64,000 nt of DNA. Source: Opisthorchis felineus. Its lineage: Eukaryota; Platyhelminthes; Trematoda; Opisthorchiida; Opisthorchiidae. Numbering within the stretch: the stretch's first letter is position 1; each line of letters opens with the position of its first letter. Positions 26,501-33,989 of the stretch are shown piece after piece. The notes beneath the pieces were generated by a model that did not search any database, was not told where the DNA came from, and saw only the letters and a list, made by a program, of their open reading frames with translations. The position numbers and the translations under genes are program-made. The DNA is taken from assembly GCA_004794785.1 (NCBI GenBank), contig SJOL01009743.1:297010-361009 (forward strand), in the 5' to 3' direction.

Positions 26501-29500
26501 TCACAAGGCGACCCATAATCAGCCTAATATTCAAGCGTCAACTCCAATCTAATGTAAACGAAGAAAGGCATCAAACTATTGAGGGAAAATAATTGCACAC
26601 CTGCCAACATTCGACCTGCATCTCAGTCGAACCAGATATCAATATGGAGGGGGCGAACAGATGGCAAGTGAGAAAGCAATCGAGGCTAGTAAATAACGCA
26701 TAAGTCGAGCTGTCTCCTGTGACCAAGTAAGGTGCGGCTTTACTGGCTGAAAGGTTGATAGTTCAAATCCAACCCTTGAATCTTGGCTGCTCCTATCTAG
26801 GCTTGAGAATCCTGGCGGTATCTCACCCACCCTGATTCCTGCTGATGACACAGCAGGTTTGCAGTGAAAGAGCGCTAAAGATACACGATTAGTTGTATTA
26901 TTAAGTAAACTCTAGCCCGACAGTCCCTGCATATTTCCGCTGCCATCTGAAGTGTTTCTACCCATTTTTGTCAGCATTCTTATTTTAAACTGTGAAGATT
27001 AAACTTAAAATTCAGCCGAACGTGTTAACAGAATAATTGAGGTTAAATGTACTGCGTGAATTTGTTCTCTTCCGTAACAACCGGGCTTTGCTGATGGATG
27101 AGTCAGGTAAAGGGGTTAATGACGACGAAAATGGTGCGTTGATGCTTGCTTGTGTTCGCTCCAACGCCGAAACCTGTGAAAGTATGGAGCGCCAATCAAC
27201 AACAGCATAAAGCCTGCAGTCTCAAACTGCCCGGAACAATAGCAATACTGCAGCATCAGAATAAACTAAAGATCTGTTTTTTTCATATCAGCACATGACA
27301 ACTGGAGCTCTATTTCCGCAGCATGGAAAATTTAGTTCAGTACCAATTTTAGGTGACTTGAGAACGCGATCCAACCAGTGAAAACAGCCAGCTTAGATTT
27401 GGCAATCAGAAAAGTTGTTGAAGAGGAAGTGAAAAGAATGAAGATATACAAAGAAAAATGAAAACAGACCCCACTTCATGAACATTTTGTTGGCATGCAA
27501 AAGCTTTGTTAGTTTTGTTTGTCGAGAGCATCAGGTAAATCGTTCATCCACAGAACTCAGTGAAGTTTTTAATATAGCGCAACATAATTAATCAAACTTT
27601 TGTGGTGTCTTTAACATACTGTGTAGCTTACATTCTGGAAGCCCGTACCTGTAGGATAACGGCGAATCATCTGAATGGTTACCCGGAGCAAGTGATGCGC
27701 TCCAGGGACTGATTCCGGGTCCCATAATTTTGTGAAATCAATGCAATGGGCTACCTCAATAGTCGGAGCAGAACACTGGGATAGCTGAATGCACCCAGCT
27801 AGTGAAAAACATGTCCGTCAACCCTATTAAGTTTTAATGCTCATGTGCTGGCAGAACACTGCAGGAAGCACCATATTACTTTCCTTTTATAGTGGGATTA
27901 CGAACCTCAGCTTGTGTTACTGACAACTATCCGAAACCGACCGCATTGCCAGGGTGGTGGAAGAAGAGAGAAAGTTATGGGCGTTTTGGAGCCGAGAAGC
28001 ATTGCTATGTTCATTTTTCGCTTTCTGAAATATGCAGCACCGGCATATTACAGTCAACATCATCAAAGACAGCAACATCAGTGCTGACACTGATGCTTCA
28101 CTGCCGTAGACATATTACAAATGTAAGATAGATGGGAAGTGGCAAATGAAATACGCGTAAAGATTACCTATGGGGGGACAAAAGCCTTGAGACAGCTCAG
28201 CTGTATTTATTTCAGTCTGAATTAAGTCCTTCTGTTACTGACTGGAAATTAGCATAGAGTAAACAGCTGTCGTTAAGGCAATATGGAGTGCCCAAAATAT
28301 CCGCCCTTACACCCGTACTCCTTGATCTTTATGTCAGTGACCTCAACAGCGGCGTTGCATTTCAGGTGCTTCCGTTCGCTCTTACAGTGTGGTGGACTAT
28401 CTAAAAAACACCAGTATACGTCTATTACAAACAAACAACAACATAGGCCATCAACAAGCCGCTGTTTCACACGTCTCACGAAATGTCCTCAGAACTCCGC
28501 ACCTCATCAGCAACTTCTTAAATGAACTGTATCAACTGAGAGAACATTCACTGGAGAGTTGATAATCGAATGTCTTAGCATATCGATTTGATTATATTAA
28601 GAACCAAGGTGAAGGCTAAAAATCCCATTAAAGTGGATATAAGGTTGTTATTAGCCCTACACCATATGCTTTAAACTGACTGACTCCTACGAGAGTGTTC
28701 GTCACGGTGATCAGATCAATCACGTTATGCAGACAGTACGGTTCTAACCTGCACAGCAAGCAATAGAAGCTAGCGTCTGGCAGCTAGGAGTGTTCAAGGA
28801 CTAACATGCTTCAGCTGGGTGCTATTATTCAGACGGTTCCCAGTACAGAGGAACGTCTTCATCGTCACCCTCCAAATCCGTCTTCCAAGTGCCTCGTTCG
28901 ACCTCTAAACATTTGCACATTCACCGCATCCACACTCCTGATCTCTCATGTTATACGATATTTTGTCCACCTCTATGTTTCTTCCCCGCTGGATTACGCA
29001 CGGAAAACAACGCCGTTCTGGATAGGCGGCAGTTCTAAATGCAGTCTTTGAGTGAAGCATCATCAACGTAACCAACGGCCCGTCTCTCAAGCATGTTATT
29101 GAGAACCTCGTGATTTCAGTGTTGGTTATGAGAAATTGGTGGCCAAACCGCTGATGACATATCAGATCCTTCATCTACCGCGGCTGAGTCTCGCAGCCGC
29201 ACGACAATACAGCGCGCACACCTAGTGGTGTCCAGTTGATGGTGAAAATGGCGCGGATTGGTGAGTAAAGTTCTGGTTTTTGAGATTCGCGCGGTGAGTT
29301 TGTCTGTCACACTACCGTCAGAGTTGCTGCATAGTCCGTGAGACAGATAGTGATTCACAACTCCAAGTGTCTCTCCTCGAGTCTTTCGGGACATATTTCG
29401 CACCGTAATTCCGGAAGGAGGACTTTGCACTTTGATGATGCAAGACACATGCCAAAGGATTAAACGCTCTAAAGCAGCTTATTCGGTAACGTGTACACTT

Positions 29501-32500
29501 CCTCCTCCATTTCAGAAATGCCAATAATGTCATCTTTATTTTTCAGGTTGATTGGGTTCTCACTTAGAGGTCTGCACGTTGGAGCTTTAAAATCCTCTAG
29601 ATTCAAACCTGAACTCTCAACAGCAACAAAAGCAAACGAAAATAAAATAGGCACCTTTGCTCAGCTAAATTTATCAGCTATCATGAACGATGGGTACATC
29701 GGCTCCAGTAGTTACAGTTTCGGCCACCGGAAGGTGGGAGATTTGGGGTATACAGCCCAGCATTGGAGGTCGTGGTATGTTCATCTAGTTTGGAAATCGG
29801 GCACCTACACGTTGGAGTGGACAGCTTTGATGCACGATTTCTACTGACTGCGCGACTGGGCCATTTCTGTCAGTGTCATTAACCACTGCTGAATCGAGTC
29901 CAGGGTTCCCCATCCAGGAAAGCTGCTGTAGTCGTCCCAACTCAGTCTCCTGGTTGTCAGGTTATACACTGTCCACCTCTCGGTCGCTTCCAATCAACAC
30001 AGGGCTGCGCGAAAATAGCTCTGCAAGGCAGACGGTCCTCTGGTATGCGGAGTATATGTGGCAACCATCGTAAACTATGAAGCGTGAGTAATTCACCTAT
30101 CGCGAGTGACTTCCGTTTTCATAGGACCATCTGGCGTGCCTCAGCATTACTAACCCGATGTTTCCACAAGACTCAAAATGCTTCGGAGACGCCAGTGGTC
30201 AAACACTGGCATCTTTCGTACGTTCTCTGCACGTAGATGCCACGCTTCCGATCCATAAAGCAGTATGAATTGCACTGCAGCAGTGCAAACCCTGCCCTTG
30301 ACAGACAAACTGACGTCAAGTCAGTGCCATAGGTGTCGGAAGTTGCAAAAGCAGCCCTGGCCTTCCCGATTCGAGAGGTGATCTCATCTACAGCCAGTCC
30401 ACCGGAACTTACACAACTGCTCAGGTAAACAAATTGACCTATCGTGTCGATCCGTTGTTCTCCAAGCATGAGGTTTGGGTTTGATCCAACCCGGTCTTGT
30501 GGTAGCACTTTACGCTTTTCAGGTATGAAGCGCATACCAAACTGTGTGGCAGTTATTAAAGTTGTTCAAAATGGCTTGCATTTTTGAAGGATCTGAACCA
30601 AGGAGAGTACTATAGTCCGCATACTCAATGTCCTCGAGCGAACGTCCCAGGAGCATTTCGACTCCGAGGTTTCAGAGGCAGGTAGAAAAATTCCAGGCAG
30701 TACGTCAATAACAAAGTTGAAAAGGAAAGGTGAGGGAGGACAGCCTTGTTTTACACCACTGGACGTGATGAAATCAGGCAAAAGCCTTTCCCATACTCGT
30801 ACGCGCCCACAGGAGTTCGCATACAGTGCCCTCATAAGGGACACCTTTGATCGCCAGACACCGCCAATGTTCCTCACGATCGATAGAGTCAAAAGCAGAT
30901 TTCAGATCTAGAAGAACAACCAACGTGGGACGTTTGAAGGAGTGGCGCTGTGCAAAATTTTGTCTCAAGATAAAGATATAGCCAATGAATCCTCGGTCAG
31001 GGCGAAACTCTACTTGATTCCAACGAGTCTGTTTCTCCCGCTAATCAACCAACTTGGGCAAAATGGTGCCAGAGAACACCTTAGATGCAAAGGATACCAG
31101 GCTGACATCCCAACCGTTTTTGCACGACATTCTTGCGTCTATTTTTAAAACGAGGATGACAGTATAGAGTCTCCATTCGACTGGTATTCAGGTTTTGTTC
31201 CAAATCTTCTGGAGTATGATCGTCAGACTGTTAATCAGGACCACATCAGCTAAGTTGAAGAGTGTGGGGTGCAGACCATCCGGTTCAAATGTCTTGTAGC
31301 TTTAAAGCAGTGATATCCTACATTGGATTTTTGCTGCTGAGGGTGGGCTGGTGTCGCTATTCCATTCAGGTCCTCTGAGTTTTGCTGGAGGAGACCAGAT
31401 GAACTGTTCTTTGAGGTATTCAGCCCGTCGCTCAAGACGAAGATGCTGCAAATGAACTTCAGTTCTACTCTTTCCGCAGACACCTTTCTTTTTAACCGGT
31501 TGATCGAATCAGCTGATGCCTACAGCGAAAGTCATCTCCATCTCCTGGGCCTTCGAAATCTCCCAGAGTTCTCCATCACACATACAAGCTCTTGAGTATC
31601 CGGTGTTTTAGGGAGATGCGTGCGCCATCCTATTCGCTAATTGCTGATATGGCCTTCCTGGCAACAATAAGACTTGCTAATCTCGAGGATATCCAGGGTT
31701 CACTCAGTTGAGTCGCGTGGCTTGGACAAGAAGTTCGGAAAGCCGACAGCACAGTTCATTTAACTCGTTTTCGTTTAACCTGCAAGCAATCATAGTAATT
31801 CGCATAACCGTGCGGTTCAGATAGCTTCCAACCACGTCAGCTTGATACTCTTAAGCTACTGTCACTTGCCAGTGTTGATGAATGCAGGTGCTGTGCTTTG
31901 GCACGCGTATTGATGACGGGAAGCGAAGTTTTACCCAAAGCCGCACAATGGTATGATCAGAGTCAAGTTGTCTACCTCAGAAAGAACGGCAATCTTTATT
32001 TGAGGCTCTCCCTTAATAACTGATAGCCACATGGCCCAATCGAGTTCATGAATGTCCCGGGGTTGGTGGCCTCCAGGCAATTCGATGTGAGCGTTTGTGC
32101 TGGAAGTTCGTACTGGCCAGGAACAGACGGTGATCAGCACATAACTAAAGCAGTTGCTCCCCATTATCCGTATACGGATCCCCCACTCCAGATCAACCAC
32201 TTGCTTATTTTGCTTCTTGACTTAGTTGTCCGGCTTCGGAAGTCCACAGCATATTGCTTGATTGGTCTAGCTAAGTGGGGCAAATAGGTTATGCAGCACA
32301 TGCGCAATGATGATCTCATCTCCACTGACGACTTAACTGCCTAGATTATTGAGAGAATGAATGAGCAACTACACGACTTAACTAACCAATATACCGTTTA
32401 ATAGCTTACTGCTTGATATCGGTTTCAAAGAAGTTAGTTCTTAGTGGCGCGCTCTGATGCTGTTTGGAATTGAGTGCTAGTGGGGGCACAAGCAGTGTGG

Positions 32501-33133
32501 AATAACCTCCTCGAGGTTCTTCTCATGACACCCACATTTGAGGCCAATGAGGGTTTTTCAACAAGTAGTGATATTCAGCTCCCTTACATGGAAGTGAAAT
32601 CGTGACCAAAGTAAGTGTATTCCAAGTTACCCAATTAGCAAGCATCGCGTCTGATATTAAAGTAGGGTACAGTTTATATAGAGAAATCCTAGGTTTCCCC
32701 ATAACAGGTAACCGAATATGAAATAACATCACCTTCAGGCAAGCCCACAACGGTAGGTGAAGAATTTAATCATTCTTACCTTTCTAACAGACAGCTGGCT
32801 GCCACGACATACCGGAAACCAATTTTTGCTGCAATGATACCACCAATGGGCATTACGACGCCCTGAACACCAAGGGCAAGGGCTGATAACCAGATGGTCA
32901 AGCCATCACTAACATCAGGCTGTACTCGTGCCTTCGTATACCCCATAATATATGGAACCATGTTTGCTAAAAGGTTGCTAGTATCTTTTCGGTCTTACCG
33001 ATCGTGTAAAAATGACCAAAAGTAAAGTGTATCAGAATTCCTCCAAATATGGCAATGCATCCTTGGATTAGCTCCTTTGTTTCTGGCTTCTATGCACGTA
33101 AATTAGTAGGTTAAATGGTTCCCAACCAACCAT
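8553..33133 (-). CDS. Gene A: MFS transporter, oxalate:formate antiporter / monocarboxylate type
   Basis: A 12-helix membrane transporter expected to move small organic anions such as monocarboxylates across a cell membrane; the substrate is inferred from the family only. Exons, 5' to 3': candidate ATG at 33133-33131, then 33089-32999, 32966-32780, 21546-21420, 19781-19651, 17379-17262, 11911-11849, 10077-10009, 9913-9891, 9809-9698, 9596-9474, 9313-9092, 9000-8901 and candidate 8593-8553. All phases agree and the product is about 469 residues, normal for this family. Family-like landmarks are an N-x-x-PYI turn after helix 1, a GG-x4-KIGFR loop between helices 2 and 3, WFPQRRG before helix 5, a charged central loop of about 50 residues between helices 6 and 7, ENLTP before helix 7 and GGRIMWG at helix 8. 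Introns are tiny near the start, up to 11.2 kb in the middle and 81-307 bp at the 3' end. Gene B, facing away, is a close paralogue. Least certain are the first and last exons and the three small loop exons. Confidence 0.88.
8901..9000 (-). CDS. Gene A exon 13: end of helix 11 and helix 12
   Basis: 100 bp, phase 0 to phase 1; acceptor ATATTAACAG, donor ATTG-GTAAGT. It encodes AFGSVTCSIVNTLVSSKGAY, then VMQFTACGCVCLI. It continues the LVFSAF of exon 12 in frame and is hydrophobic in the right places for helix 11 and most of helix 12. Confidence 0.85.
9092..9313 (-). CDS. Gene A exon 12: helices 9, 10 and start of 11
   Basis: 222 bp, phase 0 to phase 0; acceptor CTCTTTTTTTTCAG, donor TTC-GTGAGT. 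It encodes helix 9 (CTMLVAWSTILFTF), helix 10 (ALWVCLLFISLSGVFAIMP), the TATGTLFGPERMAINYG turn and the start of helix 11 (LVFSAF). The GP-x3-A-x-NYG-x-VF pattern is typical of this transporter group. Confidence 0.95.
9474..9596 (-). CDS. Gene A exon 11: helix 8
   Basis: 123 bp, phase 0 to phase 0; acceptor TTTATGTTACAG, donor AAG-GTAGGA. It encodes YFGQAYISDDFF, then helix 8 with SAIFNAGGRIMWG, then the AFVDKVSFK loop, the second-half equivalent of MFS motif A. This is one of the strongest family signatures in the window. Confidence 0.95.
9698..9809 (-). CDS. Gene A exon 10: helix 7
   Basis: 112 bp, one completing base then 37 codons, ending in phase 0; acceptor AAATTTTCTAG, donor AAG-GTCGGT. 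It encodes DENLTPVQVLRRCDFYRMW, then a hydrophobic helix ending in IITSAYK. The D/E-x-L-T-P followed by L-R-x3-F-Y pattern is characteristic of helix 7 in oxalate:formate antiporter-like proteins. The donor is slightly unusual (GTCGGT). Confidence 0.92.
9891..9913 (-). CDS. Gene A exon 9: 23-nt candidate microexon
   Basis: 23 bp, phase 0 to phase 2; acceptor with a good pyrimidine tract (CCCACACTCATTGCAG), donor AT-GTTAGT. It encodes PSPSFST plus two bases of an isoleucine codon finished by the next exon. The upstream loop exons end in phase 0 while the helix-7 exon requires phase 2. This is the only segment I found between them that resolves the difference. Flanking introns are 95 and 81 bp. 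Confidence 0.6.
10009..10077 (-). CDS. Gene A exon 8: central loop
   Basis: 69 bp, phase 0 to phase 0; acceptor TTGTATCCACCACAG, donor AGA-GTGAGA. It encodes PKMQHRITERTLVEDG then SGKTTSR, polar loop sequence. Because its length is a multiple of three it could be skipped without breaking the frame. The call rests on splice sites and phase only. Confidence 0.55.
11849..11911 (-). CDS. Gene A exon 7: charged central loop
   Basis: 63 bp, phase 0 to phase 0; acceptor CTCAACACAG, donor CAT-GTAAGT. It encodes a highly charged stretch beginning AEKEDRHELREEKK, as expected for the loop between helices 6 and 7; another frame meets a stop. It has no recognisable motif, so support comes from splice sites, phase, charge and position. 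Confidence 0.6.
11912..17261 (-). other. Gene A intron 6 (5.35 kb)
   Basis: Intron between the helix-6 exon and the first loop exon. It carries an RTE-like retrotransposon 3' fragment at 14593-15290 in the same orientation as the gene. At 12387-12865 all three plus frames stay open for about 200-400 bases, without recognisable similarity. Nothing else is identified. Confidence 0.7.
14593..15290 (-). mobile_element. RTE-like non-LTR retrotransposon, 3' end fragment
   Basis: On the minus strand, frames around 15278-15006 and 15009-14593 give the C-terminal region of an RTE-type reverse transcriptase protein as found in flukes. They contain LHRSRWLGHVLRMP, then SRRVFSH and a TWQRSVKAITSK segment, followed by words resembling the family's usual end. 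The signal jumps between frames, so the copy is frameshifted and dead. It is 5' truncated, with no polymerase core, and lies in an intron of gene A on the same strand. Confidence 0.75.
17262..17379 (-). CDS. Gene A exon 6: helix 6
   Basis: 118 bp; starts with one base (arginine split codon) after CTACCTAAAATAG, ends in phase 0 before GTGAGT. It encodes EFTDPELLDRVPN, then helix 6 (VFLLLGGLLLGLQIIGFILL), then RSKPRP at the start of the cytoplasmic central loop. Acceptor, donor and phase all fit the neighbouring exons. Confidence 0.92.
17380..19650 (-). other. Gene A intron 5 (2.3 kb)
   Basis: No coding signal, RNA gene or named repeat is recognised. The plus-strand frame at 17735-18025 has no family resemblance. 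Confidence 0.6.
19651..19781 (-). CDS. Gene A exon 5: helix 5
   Basis: 131 bp, phase 0 to phase 2; acceptor TTTGATGTTCAG, donor CG-GTGAGT. It begins with WFPQRRGIVSG, the WFP-x-x-RG entry to helix 5 typical of this transporter group, continues with IVGGFGLGALIFTPI, and ends in a hydrophilic loop with NPKNVKVDNVT. The gene B counterpart is not in the window. Confidence 0.93.
19782..21419 (-). other. Gene A intron 4 (1.6 kb)
   Basis: Nothing recognisable. It is AT-rich sequence with only short open frames between two strongly supported exons. Confidence 0.6.
21420..21546 (-). CDS. Gene A exon 4: helices 3 and 4
   Basis: 127 bp; acceptor TTTCCCTACAG and donor ACA-GTAAGT. It opens with one base that completes a serine codon split across the 11.2-kb intron. 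It encodes GGVLLTYFTIQKSF, then helix 4 with the glycine-rich KGAGLGFGYAVVLGVATT. The gene B counterpart at 62118-62244 has identical length and phase, with 30 of 42 residues identical. It ends in phase 0. Confidence 0.94.
26640..26880 (+). repeat. Possible tRNA-derived SINE-like segment
   Basis: The decamer GTTCAAATCC at 26761-26770 matches the RNA polymerase III B-box. An A-box-like TGACCAAGTAAGG lies about 40 bases upstream, a spacing like that inside tRNA genes. The bases between do not fold into an obvious tRNA, and the following CT-rich text resembles dispersed fluke repeats. No second copy in the window confirms it. Confidence 0.3.
28905..29500 (-). mobile_element. RTE-like retrotransposon fragment, second copy
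   Basis: Minus-strand frames give a DGSVTDKLTARISKTRTLLTN segment (interrupted by V-to-L type changes) equivalent to the D-E-I-x-x-R-I-x-K-A-R region after the polymerase core. This is followed in other frames by remnants of the terminal R-G-G-Q region (PRRALFSV-like words near 28.95 kb). The same region is also present in the neighbouring copy at 30.4 kb, so this is a separate insertion or a tandem fragment. It has several frameshifts and is not functional. Confidence 0.6.
29841..32250 (-). mobile_element. RTE-like non-LTR retrotransposon, 5'-truncated and decayed
   Basis: Read on the minus strand from about 32250 downward it shows, in order: the end of an AP-type endonuclease domain (32.2-31.93 kb); a linker with KATRHLNRMVCTPHSS near 31.3 kb, equivalent to the usual pre-polymerase A-G-P-D-G-L-x-P; polymerase motif LDLKSAFDSIDR (about 30.91-30.88 kb); SGVKQGCPPSPFLFNFVID (30.76-30.70 kb); the catalytic box, here YADY instead of YADD (30623-30612); the VYLSSCVSSGG region (30.44 kb); and a terminal MAQSRSQ-stop at 29841. 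Frameshifts break the single reading frame. It lies in gene A's third intron, same orientation. Confidence 0.85.
30566..30968 (-). pseudogene. RTE-like reverse transcriptase core (broken)
   Basis: Two overlapping minus-strand frames cover the polymerase palm. The first (30968-30774) contains LVVLLDLKSAFDSIDRE, which holds the first catalytic aspartate region. The second (30892-30566) contains the SGVKQGC and SPFLFNF motifs. A frame change between them and another before the YADY box show pseudogenisation. The second aspartate of the catalytic pair is replaced by tyrosine, so the enzyme would be inactive. Confidence 0.82.
32780..32966 (-). CDS. Gene A exon 3: helix 2 and helix 2-3 loop
   Basis: 187 bp; starts with two bases that complete the split codon (alanine), ends in phase 2 before GTAAGA. 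It encodes ANMVPYIMGYTKARVQ, then helix 2 (IWLSALALGVQGVVMPIGG), then the IIAAKIGFRYVV loop, equivalent to MFS motif A, into helix 3. It has the same length and phases as the gene B exon at 52800-52986, with 48 of 60 residues from the MVPY methionine identical. An 11,233-bp intron follows. Confidence 0.95.
32999..33089 (-). CDS. Gene A exon 2: N-terminus and helix 1
   Basis: 91 bp; starts in phase 0 after TTTACGTGCATAG and ends in phase 1 before GTAAGA. It encodes KPETKELIQG and then a membrane segment containing GGILIHFTFGHFYTI. An in-frame stop lies just upstream of the acceptor, so this exon cannot extend 5'. The matching exon in gene B is also 91 bp, with 24 of 30 residues identical. The following intron is only 32 bp (32998-32967). 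Confidence 0.88.
33131..33133 (-). CDS. Gene A exon 1: candidate start codon exon
   Basis: An ATG on the minus strand is followed directly by a GTTGGT donor, giving a 41-bp intron (33130-33090) that ends at the phase-0 acceptor of the next exon. Gene B has the same arrangement, an ATG immediately followed by GTAATG with a 45-bp intron. The protein would start M-K-P-E-T. The alternative is that the ATG comes from a trans-spliced leader joined at 33089, since some flatworm spliced leaders end in AUG. The GTTGGT donor is not ideal. Confidence 0.45.
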
Positions 33134-33989
33134 GTCATCCAAAGTTCCCGTCGGCCACAGTAACGCGTACCAAACTCAAGGCAGTGCCAGAGTCAACGAG
33201 TTCAGCCTACTGACTAATTCAAACAAGTCGAGACAACTAGTATTCAATCAGTCTGACAGACAATGACGAAGAGAACAGACTACGTCTATGCTAAACGGTA
33301 TGCATGGCTCAGTAATTCACTAATGGAAAGGAAGAAATCACACACACTTAAGTAAGTCGAAATGAATTAGCGCGCTGTTGAAATACCTACATCCTTCATT
33401 CGATAGCCGTTTGGGGGGCGGGGATATTATTACTTCATGTTTTACCACAAAGTAGACCCTCCATGAATTTTCTAAATCACACCAACCGACAATAGCGATA
33501 TATGATATAACGGTTGATGGTAACAGCTAAACATTCAGTTAGCTTTAGCGAAAGACACTCATTTGCAAACAAATTTGGTATTGCGAGAAACTCACCTGGA
33601 ACCCTGCTGAATATCTCGTTTGTGATGTTAGATATACTTCTGCTTCTCGTCAGTTTCGTGTGTGCTTTCTCCCATGTATTGCTTTCTCCTACTCAGGCGG
33701 GCATTAAATCCGGAAATATCTTTCAACACTGTCCAAACGACGGCCCCGTTCAGTAAGCCGGAACAGCGCCCATTATCAATTACTGGTGAGCCTCTTGCCT
33801 GAAAACCTATTTCCACTGATCAGTTGTAGGATCCTGGAAACCTACTGGAGCAACGACTACGGTGTCTTGTAAGTGGGTAACTAAGCATATGCAGTGTGAC
33901 GAATACTCGGAGAGACACCAAGAAATATTCTTTGGCCTTTTACAACCGGTTCATTGCACCACTAAATTCTGACGCAGCCTCTGCCGTAA
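33134..33989. other. Upstream flank of gene A
   Basis: About 0.9 kb upstream of the candidate gene A start. No TATA-like element stands out and no coding frame is recognised. It would hold the gene A promoter and 5' untranslated region if the start at 33133 is right. Confidence 0.4.

Larger units (their letters stand above)
21547..32779 (-). other. Gene A intron 3 (11.2 kb)
   Basis: The largest intron of gene A. It holds a SINE-like segment near 26640-26880 and two RTE-like retrotransposon fragments between 28905 and 32250, both in gene A's orientation. I recognise nothing in 21.6-26.6 kb and 26.9-28.9 kb; open frames there are short and family-less. The corresponding intron of gene B is also giant (9.1 kb). 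Confidence 0.65.

Noticed and set aside
26700..26790. A functional tRNA gene
   Set aside because: A B-box is present, but no acceptor-stem pairing or anticodon arm could be formed by eye.
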